Positions 6,938 through 16,690 of a DNA stretch of 64,000 bases are shown one piece after another. Source of the stretch: Nostoc parmelioides FACHB-3921. Lineage in GTDB: Bacteria; Cyanobacteriota; Cyanobacteriia; Cyanobacteriales; Nostocaceae. The notes below the pieces were generated by a model that was given only the letters and a program-made list of their open reading frames with translations, was not told the origin of the DNA and made no database searches. The DNA lies in the NCBI RefSeq assembly GCF_014696625.1, contig NZ_JACJQL010000003.1:62001-126000 (forward strand), in the 5' to 3' direction. The position numbers and the translations under genes are program-made. Numbering within the stretch: position 1 is the stretch's first letter; each line of letters opens with the position of its first letter.

Positions 6938-9658
6938 CTACTTGGAAACCGTATTAGCTCTACGGTCAGGACGCGACTCTAATTGGCGTTCGCCGTAATG
7001 TAACAGTCTGCCTATAATTGCCAAACGATTTTCCCAAGCTCTGACTTGATAGCTATTTTCCATCTGTTGTTGACGCATCCAGACCCGAAATAGTGATTGA
7101 AAGCGAGTTAGATTAGCTTTGGCTGTGACTAACTTACTAGCAGAAGGTGCGGTTGCTAGTTGATTTAAAGCATTTTGCAGTAATTCTGCCTGGCTATGAA
7201 AATCGGCAATGCTTTTATTTGTTATCTGTTGTTTTTCATCCTGTAGAACTAATTGCCATTCGCGTTTCAAACTCAGATATCTGGTCACAGCACTTTGGAA
7301 TGGTTCACGATGAGGTAGAGGTTCACTAATTGCCGATTGTTGCTTTCCTTGGGTATTACTAAATAACTTGTGCAGCTCGTTATTTAAATTTTCGGCGGCG
7401 AACAGTGCATAACCACTCACCGGTAAATCCCTCACCAATTGCAACTGGTCAAATGCACCTAGTGTTGGTAAAGAAAGTAATCTGATTCCAGGAATTAATA
7501 AAGTAGAACCTAATTGTGTCGAAGTAATCCAAGGTTTTGCTAAAGTTTGGAAACGCACCGTATCTTGGGCATAAGTCATGGGAATAATTAAATCTACATT
7601 TCCCTGTCTTGCCCAAATTTCCCAATGCTGTTGAATTTTTTGGACGCGTTCATATTCTGGTAGGGGGAAGACTGCAACTGACAAAATCAGGTTGCGGTCT
7701 TGCTGACGTAACATTTGGGAAACTTGAGCAACGAAGCTATCAACTTGCTGGGTACGGAATGTTGTCCACTGCTGCCATAGTTGTGTTTGACTAGGGGAAA
7801 TCTTCATCGGATCTACACCTGTCAATTGTTGAAACTGGGTTCTGGCTGCTTTACCGTAACCGTAGCTTCGTCCGGCTGCTGGGTCTTGGAAAGGGTAGCG
7901 AATATAGTCTAGCTGTAGACCATCGACTTTATATTTAGTAATAATCTCTTCGTAAAGTTTCAGCAAATACTGGCGTAATTCGGGATTGGCTGGATCGAAA
8001 AAGGGCTTAGTTTGACCAAAGGGAATCATTTGCCCTTGGTGATCGTAGTTTGCCCAATCAGGGTTAGCAGCTAGGACTGGCCCTGGATAATTGGTGGGAA
8101 TATTCAGTAATTCATTATGGCGCTGGTTTCCAGCCGCGAATGTCCAAACCCAAGCGTGTAATTCCATCCCTCGCTCATGAGCTAATTTCACCCCAGAAGC
8201 CAAGGGATCCCAACCGCGAATTAATGGGTTTTGCTGGGGTGCAACTTTACTGGGATAAATGGTGTAGCCAGCGTTGACTGTTTCAAAAAAGATGGTGTTG
8301 ATTCCTGCTTGCGCCAAACGATCAAAAATTTTGGCTAATTCTTGTTCGCTACCTGCACGGACAATTGTCCCTCTGTCTAGCCATACTGAGCGGATTTCGG
8401 CTGGCGCTAATCTGCGGTCTGTGGGAAACTGTTTCCACAAGTTTGTTCTGGTTGCGAGCCATTGTTGACGAGCCAGAGCATAATTTTTATTGGCAATTAA
8501 CTGAGGTAAGTTTTTGGCTACTACTCTAGCTTGTGCCAAAACTTGTTCTTTGTTAGCGATGGGAGTTAAAGAGGTGCTGGTAATTCGTGGGGCTTCGGCT
8601 TTCACAGACAGGGAGTTGTTGCTATTCCCATCATTCACCATTGCGGCTAAGTGGGCGCTTTCTACTCGTCCAATGAGGTTTTCTAGCTCTTGTTGGAGAG
8701 CGATCGCTTCACTACTACCTATTGGTGCATTAGAATGAGGCGCAACATCCCAATGTACTTGTTGTTCCAGTTGATCAATCGCTTCTTCAGTTGCGGGTGG
8801 TTTGGTTGCTGGTAAGACTGGTTTAGGTGGAGTGATGGTTCTGGGGGCGATATTATTAGTTCTCTTCTGTTCCTCTGAAACAGTTGCTACCGATGTGGCA
8901 CAATTGGACGCACCTCCGGTAATTTTTTTTGTGTTATTTCCTGACACATAACGAGTCACAGCAGCTTTGAGCCAAGAACTATCTAATTCTGCTGTGGAAG
9001 CTGCATCTGTTCCCCAGCGCCAGCCCAAAAAAGTAGCGCGTTCTGTTGAGACTACGGCGGCGGGATTTTCTCTGGAATTCCACACGGCTACAGTTTGACT
9101 AGCACCACTACTGGGTATCAAAACACCACCGTGTACATTACCAAAAATTCCCCTGTTATTTACCCAGCTATGACTTGAGGTTTGAGGGGGTTTGATTTCT
9201 TGTTTATCCTTGAGGCTAAATCCCCAATAGCCGCCTAAGAGGGTTTTTAATAATTGACGGACTCCTGGGGCTGAGAGACTACCAACGGGGCCGCTTGCAA
9301 TGATGTTACCGCCTTTGCTCTTCCACTCTTCCAAGGCGATCGCTTGGGTTGGCGTGAGGGTTTCGATATTCGGCAAAAATAACACGCGGCGATCGCCCCA
9401 ATCTGCTACATTACTCACACTTGCTAGGGGAATCACACAATATTCCACCCCAATATTTTGCAAGCGTTTGGTAATTCCTGCCCAATGCTGTGTATTGTCT
9501 GGACTTTGAACTACACTCAAAACGGGTTTTTCTACCGCCTTTGCTGTCAAAATATCAACACAATTAAAAATAACTAATTGCAGAGTAAAAATGAAGAATC
9601 CAGTTTTTTTAATTTGCAATCTGTGATTATCTTGATTGTTTTTTTTGTGATTCTTCAC
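6938..9658 (-). CDS. Exported family 10 glycosyl-hydrolase-like protein (GHL10)
   Basis: A 906-residue protein. A hydrophobic export signal lies at about 19-41. Next is a Rossmann-like segment resembling class I glutamine-amidotransferase folds (about 46-160: VLSVVQSPDN, VLFLPNIETLTP, GGNIIASGPVG). A GHL10 TIM-barrel follows at about 420-760 (SVWLDRG, GINTIFFETVNAGYTIYPS, ELHAWVWTF, VDGLQLDYIRYP, LILSVAVFP, DLIIPMTYAQDT). The helical tail probably packs on the surface. The family is thought to act on cell-wall or envelope glycans; no substrate is proven. The start is GTG with a strong GGGGAG site upstream. It converges on the flavoprotein gene across a large inverted repeat. Confidence 0.88.
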   Translation of the reverse strand: MKNHKKNNQDNHRLQIKKTGFFIFTLQLVIFNCVDILTAKAVEKPVLSVVQSPDNTQHWAGITKRLQNIGVEYCVIPLASVSNVADWGDRRVLFLPNIETLTPTQAIALEEWKSKGGNIIASGPVGSLSAPGVRQLLKTLLGGYWGFSLKDKQEIKPPQTSSHSWVNNRGIFGNVHGGVLIPSSGASQTVAVWNSRENPAAVVSTERATFLGWRWGTDAASTAELDSSWLKAAVTRYVSGNNTKKITGGASNCATSVATVSEEQKRTNNIAPRTITPPKPVLPATKPPATEEAIDQLEQQVHWDVAPHSNAPIGSSEAIALQQELENLIGRVESAHLAAMVNDGNSNNSLSVKAEAPRITSTSLTPIANKEQVLAQARVVAKNLPQLIANKNYALARQQWLATRTNLWKQFPTDRRLAPAEIRSVWLDRGTIVRAGSEQELAKIFDRLAQAGINTIFFETVNAGYTIYPSKVAPQQNPLIRGWDPLASGVKLAHERGMELHAWVWTFAAGNQRHNELLNIPTNYPGPVLAANPDWANYDHQGQMIPFGQTKPFFDPANPELRQYLLKLYEEIITKYKVDGLQLDYIRYPFQDPAAGRSYGYGKAARTQFQQLTGVDPMKISPSQTQLWQQWTTFRTQQVDSFVAQVSQMLRQQDRNLILSVAVFPLPEYERVQKIQQHWEIWARQGNVDLIIPMTYAQDTVRFQTLAKPWITSTQLGSTLLIPGIRLLSLPTLGAFDQLQLVRDLPVSGYALFAAENLNNELHKLFSNTQGKQQSAISEPLPHREPFQSAVTRYLSLKREWQLVLQDEKQQITNKSIADFHSQAELLQNALNQLATAPSASKLVTAKANLTRFQSLFRVWMRQQQMENSYQVRAWENRLAIIGRLLHYGERQLESRPDRRANTVSK

Positions 9659-9749
9659 TATTTCTCCCCACCACTAATTAATTATTATTTATTATTTATG
9701 AATTAAATCAACTCTGATTTACATCAGGAAAACAACTGATATTGCCTAT

Positions 9750-11090
9750 CTAAACGCTAACACTATCAGTAATACAAGTTTTTATCAGTTCTTCAACACC
9801 TGCGATCGGTATGATTTTTGTTTGTAATTTTTGGGCTACTTCCTCAACATTCATATCATCTAAAAAAACTAATTCTCCATGTTTGAGCATGACATTAGGT
9901 AGCAAAATGCCTCCACCTAAATCCTGTTCTTTTAAGTGTAAAAGTAAATCGTGTCCAGTAATTAATCCGGTAACACTAATAGTTTGTCCCCAGTAATCAC
10001 TAGATAAGGCACGCATATTTATTTCTAATCCTTCCACCGCATTTAAGCTTTTGAGAATTGGTTGAAAGGCTTTTTCTACAGCATTACCAACAACCCAAGT
10101 TAACTTTTTAGGGTGGTTGATTTTTGCTGGTAATAATTCCGCCGCAGTCTCTGCAAATTGTTTGAGAAATAACCTAATTGAACCTACACCGTTATCAATT
10201 TGGGGGTATTCTTCGTACTCAGCCTCGCTAGGTAATTCCTCACCCGCAATCAAAAACCATTCGTCTGCTAACCAAGCAACATTAGAACCAAATTGTCGGC
10301 GAAATTCCTGGGTGAGCGATCGCACCTGTGCAATCACTTCTTGGGCTTTCTCTCTAGTTACAGGTATAAGTTCGTCTTCTTCAGGACGAAATCTTGTTAA
10401 CCCGACTGGTACAACTGCCACTGAGGCAACGGTAGGCACATCCCCATCATGAAATGACGCTAAATCCCGCAGTGTTTGTTCCAGATGTTTGCCATCATTT
10501 ATACCAGGACACACAACTACTTGAGCATGGATTTGCAGCCTTCTGGCTTGAAACCACCGCAACTGGTCTAATATCTGTGCTGCACGCTGATTTTTCAGCA
10601 GTCTAATTCTCACTTCCGGTTCCGTTGCATGAACAGACACATATAAGGGAGACAGACGCATTTGTTCAATCCGTTGCCACTCCCTTTCCGGCAAATTGGT
10701 GAGAGTTAGATAAGAGCCGTATAAAAAACTTAACCGATAATCATCATCTTTTAAATACAGGCTAGAACGCTTACCTGGGGGTTGTTGGTCAATAAAACAA
10801 AACGGACAACGATTATTGCACTGAATTAGACCATCAAACAAAGCCGTTTCAAACTCTAACCCCAGGTCTTCGTCGTAGTCTTTCTCAATTTCGATATGAT
10901 GAGTTTTGCCAGAAGCGTCTAAAACTTCCAATTCTAGGAACTCATCAGAGCATAAAAATTTATAATCAATTAAATCGCGGGGCTGTACACCATTAATAGC
11001 TACAAGCGCATCGCCCACGTCAAAGCCAATTTCAGCAGCTATAGAATCAGGTAGTACTTTGGTGATACGGGCGGGAAGAATAGCAGCCAT
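9750..11090 (-). CDS. PDZ-radical SAM-DUF512 protein (TIGR03279 family)
   Basis: A 446-residue protein with an N-terminal PDZ-like segment (ITKVLPDSIAAEIGFDVGDAL, about 7-28). The radical SAM cluster motif CNNRCPFC (CX3CX2C, near 92-99) follows, and then a DUF512 C-terminal half. This architecture is annotated as a cyanobacterial Fe-S oxidoreductase of unknown substrate. A [4Fe-4S] cluster and S-adenosylmethionine chemistry are expected from the motif. It ends only 91 bases before the start of the GHL10 gene on the same strand, so co-transcription is possible. Confidence 0.92.
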   Translation of the reverse strand: MAAILPARITKVLPDSIAAEIGFDVGDALVAINGVQPRDLIDYKFLCSDEFLELEVLDASGKTHHIEIEKDYDEDLGLEFETALFDGLIQCNNRCPFCFIDQQPPGKRSSLYLKDDDYRLSFLYGSYLTLTNLPEREWQRIEQMRLSPLYVSVHATEPEVRIRLLKNQRAAQILDQLRWFQARRLQIHAQVVVCPGINDGKHLEQTLRDLASFHDGDVPTVASVAVVPVGLTRFRPEEDELIPVTREKAQEVIAQVRSLTQEFRRQFGSNVAWLADEWFLIAGEELPSEAEYEEYPQIDNGVGSIRLFLKQFAETAAELLPAKINHPKKLTWVVGNAVEKAFQPILKSLNAVEGLEINMRALSSDYWGQTISVTGLITGHDLLLHLKEQDLGGGILLPNVMLKHGELVFLDDMNVEEVAQKLQTKIIPIAGVEELIKTCITDSVSV

Positions 11091-11229
11091 GAATCAAAAG
11101 CCAATATCTCATTAGAGTCACTACTAATGAATATAGACTAATGGCAGTAAGATTCAGAACACAGACAACCGCTTGCAAACAATCTTACAAAAGTTATTCA
11201 TACTGACGCACCCTGATAACTTGTATGCT

Positions 11230-11290
11230 GTGTTGACGGTTGACGGTTGACGGTTGACGGTTGACAGTTGACAGTTGACAGTTGACACCA
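11230..11290. repeat. Heptamer repeat TTGACGG/TTGACAG
   Basis: About eight tandem heptamers. The first copies read TTGACGG and later ones TTGACAG, i.e. a single transition separates the two blocks. Typical Nostoc-type STRR, noncoding. Confidence 0.85.
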
Positions 11291-11377
11291 AAAGACCTGC
11301 AAGTTAAACGCGTGACAGTTTATTAGGGATTGGGTAAAAGATAAATTGCCCAGTCCCCAATCCCCAGTCCCCAATCC

Positions 11378-12340
11378 CTAGCTATTTTGCAAAATTCCGG
11401 CGCTAATTGCCCCTAAAATCGCTATACCAAACACTAACCGATACCAAATAAACACCCACGTACTTTGGGTTTTAAGAAAACTCAGTAAGCCAGCGATCGC
11501 AATATATGAAAAAATAGCCGCAGAAATTACTCCCACAATTAAGGGAAGCGCTGCACCATCGGCTATACCTTCAGCTAAAACATCTTTTAATTCGACTAAC
11601 CCCGCCAAGGTAATAGCGGGAATCCCCAGTAAAAATGAGAATCTGGCGGCTGTTTCCCGTTGTAAGCCCATAAATAACCCACTTGTGAGGGTAGAACCGG
11701 AACGAGAAACACCGGGAATTAATGCTAGTGATTGGGCTAAACCCATCAACAGTCCATCCTGCATTGTCAGATGTTCAAAATCTCGCTCACGTTTGCCTAA
11801 TTTTTCCCCCACCCCTAACAACAAGGACATCACTATCGAGGCAACGGCGATCGCTCCTAAACTTCTAATAGGTGAATTATCAAAGTCGGGGATAAATTTT
11901 TTAATCAGCAACCCGAAAAAGATAATGGGTATGGTTCCTAAAATAATTCCTAAAGATAAACGTAAATCATAATCAGCGTAATCTTTCAAGGCGATCGCTC
12001 TTGTTGCGCCTTTAATAATTCTTGTCAAATCTCCCCAGAAGTACCACAGCACAGCCGCAATACTCCCCAACTGGATGATAGCCGTGAAAGCTACCCCTGG
12101 ATCACCCCAGCCAAAGGCTACTGGTATGACTTTCAGATGTGCTGTACTACTAATGGGTAGGAATTCAGTCATTCCCTGCACAAAACCTAAAACAATCGCC
12201 TGCAAAATATTCATTTGCTGCACCCCACCACCTACCGAATTAGGTGAGGCGCTAAAAACTTCTAAAGGAAACAGCACTATCGACAAAGCCGCCGATACTG
12301 CACTGACAAGCACGAACCATTGACGTTTGAATATAGACAT
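11378..12340 (-). CDS. uppP: Undecaprenyl-diphosphate phosphatase (BacA/UppP)
   Basis: An integral membrane enzyme that regenerates undecaprenyl phosphate for peptidoglycan and other envelope polymers. Both family signatures are present: QGMTEFLPISSTAHL and PGVSRSGSTLTSGL, with about eight membrane segments. The ATG at 12340 gives 320 residues with a hydrophobic N-terminal extension of about 42 residues. A second in-frame ATG at 12214 (MNILQAIVLGFVQG) gives the usual family length, so the true start is uncertain. Monocistronic, followed by repeats. Confidence 0.95.
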   Translation of the reverse strand: MSIFKRQWFVLVSAVSAALSIVLFPLEVFSASPNSVGGGVQQMNILQAIVLGFVQGMTEFLPISSTAHLKVIPVAFGWGDPGVAFTAIIQLGSIAAVLWYFWGDLTRIIKGATRAIALKDYADYDLRLSLGIILGTIPIIFFGLLIKKFIPDFDNSPIRSLGAIAVASIVMSLLLGVGEKLGKRERDFEHLTMQDGLLMGLAQSLALIPGVSRSGSTLTSGLFMGLQRETAARFSFLLGIPAITLAGLVELKDVLAEGIADGAALPLIVGVISAAIFSYIAIAGLLSFLKTQSTWVFIWYRLVFGIAILGAISAGILQNS

Positions 12341-12698
12341 TACTTTACCTGCGATCGCTTTAATTAAAAGAATTAAGTAACCCAAGTTGCCAGTTTAAGG
12401 CTGTTGTAGTCTTTGGGCTTGGTCATTGGTAATAAATGGTTAACCAATTACCAGTTACCTATTACCTATTACCAGTTCTCGTCAGATAACTAGCAACTTA
12501 TGTTAAATAAACAGCTAACTAGATAAGCCCCCAGGAAAATAACCCAACAAAGCATCTCATGTTACAGCTTGCGGTGCAATAGTCAACAGTCAACAGTTTT
12601 CTCCTTCCCTACTCGTGGTAGTATAAATATGCCCCCAGGGGGGATTTTTGAGTATGGTATTTTGAGTAATATAAAGATTAGTAACAATTATTAAAACT
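12341..12698. other. Divergent intergenic region
   Basis: About 360 bases between uppP and the DUF3120 gene. It holds short repeats of the ACCTATTACC and GTCAACAGTCAACAG types and no supported gene. Promoters for both divergent genes are expected here. Confidence 0.5.
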
Positions 12699-13478
12699 TT
12701 GATTAATAATACTTTGGCACCTTACGCAACTTCTACCACTCCAGGGATTACGGAACTACCGCCAAGCGAAACTGGACAGAAGAATATAAAAGAGTTGGAA
12801 TCAACACTACAAGCATCTCCCTCTTTGCCTTTAGCTTTAGTGTTTAGGCAAACCTGGCTAGTGTTTGCAGCAGCAGTGTTTTTAGTATCAGTACCAGTAT
12901 TTATAGAAGCGCCATTAGTGCGATCGCTACCCACATTGAGTTTAGCGCTCACAGGATTTTGGGTGTGGCTAAGTTTTACTTTAATGTCCCGTCCAGCAAC
13001 CTATGTATGGGGAGATTTGCTTTTAGGCTTTAGCTGGAGTTGGCTAGCAGGAGGGATTTACTGGGGTTGGCTACGTTGGGAACCTTTGTGGCATTTACCA
13101 GTAGAGTCTGTAGGATTACCATTTGCTTGTTGGTGTTTGTTACGCAACTGGGGCAAAGTAGGTAACTGGTTTTATTTAGGTTCCTTACTCGGCACAGTTT
13201 TAACAGATGTGTATTTTTATTTAGTAGATTTAATGCCCTACTGGCGGCAAATCATGGTAGTAGAACCTGAAAACGTGTCGCCCATTTTACAAGCAGCCGT
13301 TAGCCAAGTGCAAACACCTTGGGGTATATCGTGGGCAGTTATTCTAGGTTTAGTGCTACTAGTAGCGGGAACTGTACCCTTAACTAAAAAGCAGCGACAC
13401 TGGTACGCTTTCGGTGGAGCAGTCTTAAGTACAATTTTGGTAGACAGCTTATTCTTGATAGCCGCCCTGACAGCATAA
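12699..13478 (+). CDS. DUF3120 membrane protein
   Basis: A 259-residue protein restricted to cyanobacteria and plastid-related lineages. About 45 polar N-terminal residues are followed by five to six hydrophobic segments (for example WLVFAAAVFLVSVPVFI, LALTGFWVWLSFTLM, ISWAVILGLVLLVAG). Many Trp residues lie in the central loop (WSWLAGGIYWGWLRWEPLW). Function is unknown. The start is uncertain: the frame opens with a TTG at 12699 (another TTG at 12714) without a clear ribosome-binding site, and there is no ATG before the first membrane segments. Confidence 0.85.
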   Translation: MINNTLAPYATSTTPGITELPPSETGQKNIKELESTLQASPSLPLALVFRQTWLVFAAAVFLVSVPVFIEAPLVRSLPTLSLALTGFWVWLSFTLMSRPATYVWGDLLLGFSWSWLAGGIYWGWLRWEPLWHLPVESVGLPFACWCLLRNWGKVGNWFYLGSLLGTVLTDVYFYLVDLMPYWRQIMVVEPENVSPILQAAVSQVQTPWGISWAVILGLVLLVAGTVPLTKKQRHWYAFGGAVLSTILVDSLFLIAALTA

Positions 13479-13935
13479 GTCAATTCAAAATTCAAAATTC
13501 AAAATTAACAAAATGTAGGGGGTTAAATCCCCGTTACAACACTTAATTGTGTAAAGCCTGCGGCATAGTTGCGCTTAGAGCGTAGCGGGGCGTTCGCTTT
13601 TAGCGTCTCGCAGAGAAGCCCATTGCGTTGGCGTTAGCCTACTCTGCGAGTTCTCCGCAGGAGTAACTGAAGGCTATTGCGAATTGGTTTAAAGACAACT
13701 ACCCATAAGAGGCTGTTTAGACTGGGTGTAATGGTGTTAAACCCTTAAACCCCTAAACCCCCACACCCCTACACCCCTAAACAAATATTGTGAGCATTAA
13801 TAAGCTGTATATTAGTTTCTGATGGCTGCTGTGTGTTGATTAAGTCATTAGCTTCTCATAAACAGTAGAAACGTTGTACGCAAAGTCTCTACTATATATT
13901 TTTGAAGGCTGTTTACTTAAAGCTGTTGTTTCAGT
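13479..13935. repeat. Repeat-rich intergenic region
   Basis: Contains an ATTCAAA heptamer run (about 13482-13507), a block of GC-rich palindromic repeats (about 13555-13675, e.g. CTCTGCGAGTTCTCCGCAG) and a run of ACCCCTAA/ACCCCTACA units (about 13740-13785). No supported gene. The psbU promoter should lie near its right end. Confidence 0.65.
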
Positions 13936-13959
13936 TTGATGGAAAGAGGTAAAAAAATC

Positions 13960-14388
13960 GTGAAAGGATTGGTGCGTTTATTAACAGTATTTAGCTTGTT
14001 GCTAGGCTGCTGGGGATGGTTAGGAACAACTCAAATTGCCCAAGCTGGCAGTTTACAAAGTTTTTTGGTTCCTCAAATCCCAGTTTTAGCGATTGAATCG
14101 CAAAATCGGGCAGATGCCAAACTAGCAACAGAATTCGGTAAAAAAATCGATTTGAACAATACCAACGTAAGAGCTTTTCAACAATATCCAGGGTTATATC
14201 CCACTCTGGCTCGGAAAATTATCCAAAATGCTCCTTACAGTAAGGTAGAGGATGTCTTGGATCTACCAGGATTAAGCGATGGTCAAAAACAACTCTTACA
14301 GTCTAATTTTGATAAATTCACCGTAACAGAACTAGAACCTGCCTTCAACGAAGGAGACGATCGCTTTAACAACGGTATTTACAGATAA
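13960..14388 (+). CDS. psbU: Photosystem II extrinsic protein U
   Basis: A 12-kDa lumenal protein that stabilises the oxygen-evolving complex of photosystem II. The precursor has a signal peptide ([19 protein letters not shown], cleavage after AQA), followed by the mature protein with two helix-hairpin-helix motifs ([18 protein letters not shown] and [15 protein letters not shown]) and the conserved C-terminus RFNNGIYR. I chose the GTG at 13960 (142 residues) because AGAGG precedes it at good spacing and it gives the usual length. In-frame TTG/ATG codons 19-24 bases upstream are alternatives. A terminator-like hairpin follows. Confidence 0.96.
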   Translation: MKGLVRLLTVFSLLLGCWGWLGTTQIAQAGSLQSFLVPQIPVLAIESQNRADAKLATEFGKKIDLNNTNVRAFQQYPGLYPTLARKIIQNAPYSKVEDVLDLPGLSDGQKQLLQSNFDKFTVTELEPAFNEGDDRFNNGIYR

Positions 14389-14411
14389 TCCAATTTGTAT
14401 TTTCCGTCAAC

Positions 14412-14450
14412 AAGACTAACCCACTCTCTATCTCAGAGGGTGGGAGTCTT
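14412..14450 (+). terminator. Hairpin after psbU
   Basis: Stem AAGACT..CCCACTCT pairs with AGAGGGTGGG..AGTCTT. The T-tract after it is weak (ATTATT), so termination is probable rather than certain. Confidence 0.6.
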
Positions 14451-14463
14451 ATTATTAAATCAG

Positions 14464-14546
14464 AAGATAGGTAATAGGTAATAGGTGATTGGTGATTGGT
14501 GATTACCCATTATTCGTTACCCATTACCCATTACCCATTACCCAGA
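14464..14546. repeat. GTAATAGGT / CCATTACCC repeat tract
   Basis: Tandem short units (GGTGATTGGTGATT then ATTACCCATTACCC) abut the nadB start. They extend the nadB frame artificially upstream. Confidence 0.75.
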
Positions 14547-14555
14547 TTTCTCACC

Positions 14556-16235
14556 TTGTCACACATAGAGTTTCCTAGCCAATTTGATGTTTTAGTGGTC
14601 GGTGCTGGTGCGGCTGGACTATATACGGCATTGTGTCTGCCAGAATCCTTACGAGTCGGCTTGATTACCAAAGAAACTGTTGCTTTATCTGCTAGTGATT
14701 GGGCGCAGGGTGGTATAGCTGCCGCGATCGCCCCAAATGATTCTCCTTCTTTACATATTGAAGATACAATCCAAGCAGGGGCGGGCTTGTGTGATGTTGC
14801 AGCCGTGGAATTTTTGGCTCAACAAGCTCCCAAATGTATCGAATCCTTGGTGAACTTGGGAGTTGCTTTTGACCGACATGGGCAAGCTTTAGCCTTAACT
14901 TTAGAAGCCGCCCATTCTCGTAACCGTGTTCTTCACGCCGCCGACACTACAGGTAGGGAAGTCACAACTACACTCACCGCCCAAGTATTACGTCGTCCCA
15001 ATATCCAAGTAATTCAGCAAGCTTTGGCTTTGAGTCTTTGGCTGGAACCAAAAACAGGTCATTGTCAGGGAATCAGTCTGTTTTATCAAGGTGCAATTAC
15101 ATGGGTCAGGGCTGGGGCTGTAGTCCTGGCGACTGGTGGCGGTGGTCAAGTATTTGCCCAAACTACCAACCCGGCGGTAAGTACAGGCGATGGAGTGGCA
15201 ATTGCATGGCGAGCCGGGGCTATTCTCCGTGACTTAGAATTTGTCCAATTTCATCCCACAGCCTTAACTAAACCAGGTGCAGACCGTTTCCTGATCAGTG
15301 AAGCAGTCCGTGGTGAAGGCGCACACCTCGTAGATAATGAAGGGCGGCGATTTGCCTTTGACTATCACCCGGCTGGAGAATTAGCACCCAGAGACGTTGT
15401 GAGTCGGGCTATATTTAGTCATTTACAACGCACTGCTGTTGATCCTGCCACAGCCCATGTGTGGTTGGATATGCGACCTATTCCCGAAGATAAGATTCGT
15501 CTCCGGTTTCCTAATATTGTTAAGGTTTGTCAGCGTTGGGGCATAGACGTTTTCCACGAACCGATTCCTGTAGCCCCAGCCGCCCACTATTGGATGGGTG
15601 GTATTGCCGCAGATTTAAAGAATCAAACTAATATTCCTGGATTGTACGCAGTTGGAGAAACTGCTAGTACGGGTGTACATGGAGCGAATCGTTTAGCAAG
15701 TAATTCATTGCTGGAGTGTATTGTCTTTGGCGCGCAGCTAGCAAATCTCACGCCAGCAGATTTGATACAGCATATAGAAACACCAGCCTTACCCACAAGA
15801 GAATTGAAGATTGATGCCAGCGAGTGGCAAAACCAGCAAGCACATTTAGCCATACTGCGAGAAAAGTTACCGCGTCTAGTTTGGCAAAGCGCTGGTATTT
15901 GTCGAGAACAGTCTACTTTATCTGTGGCGATCGCTACTGTAGAATCTTGGCAACAGGATTTTGCTGCATTGCCTTTAAGCCAATTTTTGTTATCTCTACA
16001 ACCCAACGAGCCTGTTAGCTTTAATTTTTCAGATACCGACCAACAACTACGACTCTGGGCAGAAACAGGCAATTTACTCGATATTGCCTATTTAATTCTC
16101 AAAAGCGCTGCTTTTAGAACTGAAAGCCGTGGCGGACACTTCCGTTTAGACTATCCCCACTCAAATCCTCATTGGCAAGTCCACACTTTAGTACAAAAGC
16201 ACCAATGGTGGCAATCTCCGATCATGAAATCTTAA
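14556..16235 (+). CDS. nadB: L-aspartate oxidase
   Basis: First enzyme of de novo NAD synthesis; oxidises L-aspartate to iminoaspartate with FAD. The sequence has the FAD motif FDVLVVGAGAAGLYTALCLP at the N-terminus, ASDWAQGGIAAAI, HSRNRVLHAADTTGREV, the active-site region EFVQFHPTAL, and HGANRLASNSLLECIVFG near residue 385. The upstream frame runs into an ATTACCC repeat tract (14468-14545), which cannot be genuine coding sequence, so I start at the TTG at 14556, seven residues before the FAD strand (559 residues). No good ribosome-binding site is visible. Confidence 0.93.
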   Translation: MSHIEFPSQFDVLVVGAGAAGLYTALCLPESLRVGLITKETVALSASDWAQGGIAAAIAPNDSPSLHIEDTIQAGAGLCDVAAVEFLAQQAPKCIESLVNLGVAFDRHGQALALTLEAAHSRNRVLHAADTTGREVTTTLTAQVLRRPNIQVIQQALALSLWLEPKTGHCQGISLFYQGAITWVRAGAVVLATGGGGQVFAQTTNPAVSTGDGVAIAWRAGAILRDLEFVQFHPTALTKPGADRFLISEAVRGEGAHLVDNEGRRFAFDYHPAGELAPRDVVSRAIFSHLQRTAVDPATAHVWLDMRPIPEDKIRLRFPNIVKVCQRWGIDVFHEPIPVAPAAHYWMGGIAADLKNQTNIPGLYAVGETASTGVHGANRLASNSLLECIVFGAQLANLTPADLIQHIETPALPTRELKIDASEWQNQQAHLAILREKLPRLVWQSAGICREQSTLSVAIATVESWQQDFAALPLSQFLLSLQPNEPVSFNFSDTDQQLRLWAETGNLLDIAYLILKSAAFRTESRGGHFRLDYPHSNPHWQVHTLVQKHQWWQSPIMKS

Positions 16236-16453
16236 ATAATGCTTAAGTATATTCAACTAAGTGTTTAAGTTCCATATACTGACTTCCAATAGGCACAAAT
16301 AAATACTAATAATGAATTAATATTTACTTCCAAATAATTAATTTGGATTTAAGTATTTTCACGGTGTTAGGCGCAAATTACCGCAGCTACAAAACTATTT
16401 AGTCAAATAGTCCACATCGTGCTTGCTTATCAAATCGTGGAAAAAATAAATAT

Positions 16454-16690
16454 TTAGCGAGTACCGCTACCATGCTGGCTATCTGGCCCACCATAATTTG
16501 GTGGAACATAAGATTCTTCCAAATCTTGTGACTTTTGCTCAGATTGGCTGGGTATGATGCTTATATCCCTAGAACTGCTAGCCAAGGAAACGTGACTTTG
16601 AGTTCCATTGGCATCTGCGACCTTGGGAATAATCAGGCTGGCACTGATGCAAAATATCACAACACCGATGATTGTCCAGTTGGTTTTCAT
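16454..16690 (-). CDS. Small secreted protein with PPNYGGP..GSGTR tail
   Basis: A 78-residue protein. Its signal peptide (TIIGVVIFCISASLIIP, cleavage probably after VADA) is followed by a short polar mature part that ends in SYVPPNYGGPDSQHGSGTR. The P..GGP....GSGTR ending resembles a short motif at the mature N-terminus of some exported cyanobacterial proteins such as the DUF928 family, where it reads roughly PPxxGxPxxxxGGGTR. I do not know its function. The ATG is clear; the ribosome-binding site is not. Confidence 0.65.
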   Translation of the reverse strand: MKTNWTIIGVVIFCISASLIIPKVADANGTQSHVSLASSSRDISIIPSQSEQKSQDLEESYVPPNYGGPDSQHGSGTR

